Both the position numbers and the translations under genes were made by a program. DNA of 8,019 nucleotides from Zeimonas sp036675585 (GTDB taxonomy: Bacteria > Pseudomonadota > Gammaproteobacteria > Burkholderiales > Burkholderiaceae_E). The notes beneath the pieces were generated by a model. The model worked only from the letters and a program-made list of their open reading frames with translations, was not told the DNA's origin and made no database searches. Positions 6,635 to 8,019 of this stretch are shown piece by piece (the first letter of the stretch is position 1; each line of letters begins with the position of its first letter). The stretch is taken from positions 1 through 8,019 of the forward strand of contig JAKFES010000057.1 of assembly GCA_036675585.1 (NCBI GenBank), read 5' to 3'.

Positions 6635-7844
6635 CGCGCTCGCGGCGCTGCTCGGGCACGCCGCGCCGCTCGACGAAACCGAAACGCTCGCCACGATCGA
6701 CGCCGCCGGCCGCGTGCTCGCCGCCGACGTCCGCTCGACGCTCGACGTTCCCCCGCACGACAACACGCAGATGGACGGCTACGCGGTGCGCCGCGACGAC
6801 CTCGCCGCCGCCACGCCGGAACGCCCGGTGCGCCTGCCGGTCGCACAGCGCATTCCGGCCGGCCACGTGGGTCGTGCGCTGCACGCCGGCGAGGCCGCGC
6901 GCATCTTCACCGGGGGCCTGATTCCCGACGGCGCCGACGCGATCGTCATGCAGGAGCAGGCGCAGGCCGACGGCGACGCGGTCGCCTTCACGCACTGCCC
7001 GCGGCCCGGCGAGTGGATCCGCCGCGCCGGCGAGGACATCCGCGCCGGCAGCGTGATCCTGCCGGCGGGCACCCGGCTCGGCGCGCAGGCGGTGGGGCTC
7101 GCCGCATCGGTCGGGCTCGCCGCGCTGCCCGTGCGCCGGCGCACGCGCGTGGCGTGCTTCTTCACCGGCGACGAGCTCGCGATGCCCGGCGAGGCGCTGC
7201 GGCCCGGTGCGATCTACAACAGCAACCGTTTCGTGCTCGTTTCGCTGCTGCGCCGCCTCGGCTGCGAGATCTCCGACCTGGGCCACGTGCCCGATACGCT
7301 CGCCGCCACGCGCGAGGCGCTGCGCCGCGCGGCCGCCGGCAACGACCTCATCCTCACCTCGGGCGGCGTTTCGGTCGGCGAGGAAGATCACGTCAAGCCC
7401 GCGGTGGAAGCCGAGGGCGAATTGCGGATGTGGCAGATCGCGATGAAGCCGGGCAAGCCGCTCGCGTACGGTCGCGTGCGCCGAGGCGGCACCGACACCG
7501 GCAGCGCGCACTTCATCGGGCTGCCGGGCAATCCGGTCTCGAGCTTCGTCACGTTCGTGCTGATGGTGCGCCCGTTCCTGTTGCGGCTGCAGGGCGTAGC
7601 CGACGTCGCACCGCGTGCGCTGCCGATGCGCGCCGATTTCGACTGGCCCCGGCCCGATCGGCGGCGCGAATTCCTGCGCGTTAGAATCAACGATCGAGGC
7701 GGGCTCGACCGGTTCCCGAACCAGGGTTCGGCCGTGTTGACGTCGACCGTCTGGGGCGACGGGCTGGTCGACAATCCGCCGCAACAGGCGATCGCGCCCG
7801 GCGATGTCGTTCGGTACCTGCCGTTCGCGTCGTTGCTGGACTGA
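6606..7844 (+). CDS. moeA: MoeA, molybdopterin molybdenumtransferase
   Basis: A 412-residue enzyme that inserts molybdate into adenylylated molybdopterin, the step that makes active molybdenum cofactor. Family blocks appear in order: PPHDNTQMDGYAV (49-61, Asp57), the beta-rich domain with RIFTGGLIPDGADAIVMQE (99-117), the MoCF/MogA-like domain with TGDEL (187-191), NSNR (205-208), DLGHVPD (224-230), TSGGVSVGEEDHVK (251-264), KPGKP (281-285) and GLPGNPVSSF (305-314), then the C-terminal barrel (about 335-412). Residues matching the E. coli active site, by motif, are Asp57, Thr102, Glu190, Asp230 and Asp261. The ATG at 6606 lies 29 bases inside mobB. A TTG at 6618 is the only later candidate, since the conserved FDDAL begins at residue 8. 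No ribosome site is clear. A rare AGA codon at 7683 sits in a -10-like hexamer. Confidence 0.95.
   Translation: MKPGLQPFDDALAALLGHAAPLDETETLATIDAAGRVLAADVRSTLDVPPHDNTQMDGYAVRRDDLAAATPERPVRLPVAQRIPAGHVGRALHAGEAARIFTGGLIPDGADAIVMQEQAQADGDAVAFTHCPRPGEWIRRAGEDIRAGSVILPAGTRLGAQAVGLAASVGLAALPVRRRTRVACFFTGDELAMPGEALRPGAIYNSNRFVLVSLLRRLGCEISDLGHVPDTLAATREALRRAAAGNDLILTSGGVSVGEEDHVKPAVEAEGELRMWQIAMKPGKPLAYGRVRRGGTDTGSAHFIGLPGNPVSSFVTFVLMVRPFLLRLQGVADVAPRALPMRADFDWPRPDRRREFLRVRINDRGGLDRFPNQGSAVLTSTVWGDGLVDNPPQQAIAPGDVVRYLPFASLLD
7682..7687 (+). promoter_or_regulatory. -10-like hexamer TAGAAT inside the 3' end of moeA
   Basis: TAGAAT matches the TATAAT consensus at five of six positions in very G+C-rich surroundings. 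It is made by the codons GTT AGA ATC, and AGA is the only in-frame AGA that I found in the six rightward genes. No recognisable -35 hexamer stands 16-18 bp upstream and there is no extended TG. It may be an internal promoter for whatever lies beyond moeA, or chance. Confidence 0.25.
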
Positions 7845-8019
7845 ACCAGTGCCATCCGTCCTCTTCCTGCGGCTGCGGCGCGTATGCGACGGCCGGTGCG
7901 GTCGGCGGTCGTGCGACCGGGCCTGCTGGCCGTGGGCAACGCGCGAGGGCCATCGGGCCCGTCGAGCGGACAAGGTTTCGTGCGTCGCGGCGCGGGCAAC
8001 GCAGGCTGGAGCAACTGAA
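7845..8019. other. 175 bp after moeA with no defensible gene
   Basis: The region has no T-tract terminator, tRNA or recognised domain. A frame opening with GTG at 7849, four bases after the moeA stop, stays open to the window end (57 codons) and begins VPSVLFLRLRRVCDGRC. It keeps G/C-rich third positions for its first half, but the product is Arg- and Cys-rich and matches no family I know. A short frame from ATG 7884 (44 codons, Arg-rich) is no better. A 5-bp hairpin lies at 7906-7919. GGAG at 8008-8011 could serve a gene starting just past the edge. Confidence 0.4.

Noticed and set aside
7849..7900. Start of moaD, the gene often found after moeA
   Set aside because: VLFLRLRRV slightly recalls the first strand of MoaD, but the residues that follow do not, and neither other plus-strand frame carries MoaD-like sequence.
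7906..7919. Hairpin CGGTC-GTGC-GACCG as a terminator of the operon
   Set aside because: The stem is only 5 bp and no T-run follows; such short inverted repeats are common by chance in this base composition.
1..8019. A hidden novel system (CRISPR, phage, IS, toxin-antitoxin, RNA gene)
   Set aside because: I looked for spaced direct repeats, terminal inverted repeats, tRNA-like folds and small gene pairs on both strands and found none; nearly all bases are used by recognised housekeeping genes.

Overview
The window looks like ordinary chromosomal DNA from a high-GC (roughly 70% by eye) betaproteobacterium, most likely of the order Burkholderiales. I infer this from the strong G/C bias at third codon positions, the proteobacterial long-form threonine synthase, and a gene order that I recall as typical of that group: an AlaC-type aminotransferase, homoserine dehydrogenase and threonine synthase, then molybdopterin genes, with a Bcp peroxiredoxin and a PhoH-type gene running the other way. 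I could not run a database search, so the taxonomic call is inference.

Layout. Positions 1-1086 are transcribed leftwards. In transcription order they hold an Mth938-like (DUF498) protein, a Bcp/PrxQ-type peroxiredoxin, and the first 80 codons of a gene that runs off the left edge, probably a PhoH-family protein. A 75-bp divergent promoter region (1087-1161) contains the near-perfect dyad AATGTTACATT, which offers a -10-like element to each strand. From 1162 to 7844 six genes run rightwards almost without gaps: alaC, hom, thrC, an EamA/DMT-family permease, mobB and moeA. Spacings are 19, 20 and 17 bp, then overlaps of 4 and 29 bp, which points to one operon with translational coupling. The last 175 bp (7845-8019) hold no gene that I can defend.

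How the genes fit together. AlaC interconverts pyruvate and alanine. Hom and ThrC carry out the first and last steps of the homoserine-to-threonine branch; the homoserine kinase between them is not in the window. The permease belongs to the superfamily of the threonine/homoserine exporter RhtA, so an amino-acid export role is plausible but unproven. MobB and MoeA act late in molybdenum cofactor synthesis: MoeA inserts molybdate into molybdopterin, and MobB is a GTPase that assists nucleotide attachment. The leftward cluster suggests peroxide defence (Bcp) and RNA or stress metabolism (PhoH).

I see no mobile element, CRISPR array, tRNA, rRNA, toxin-antitoxin pair or defence system, and no convincing unknown biological system. 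The points most worth checking are the symmetric divergent promoter, the exporter-like gene inside the threonine operon, and a lone rare AGA codon in moeA that creates a good -10 hexamer.
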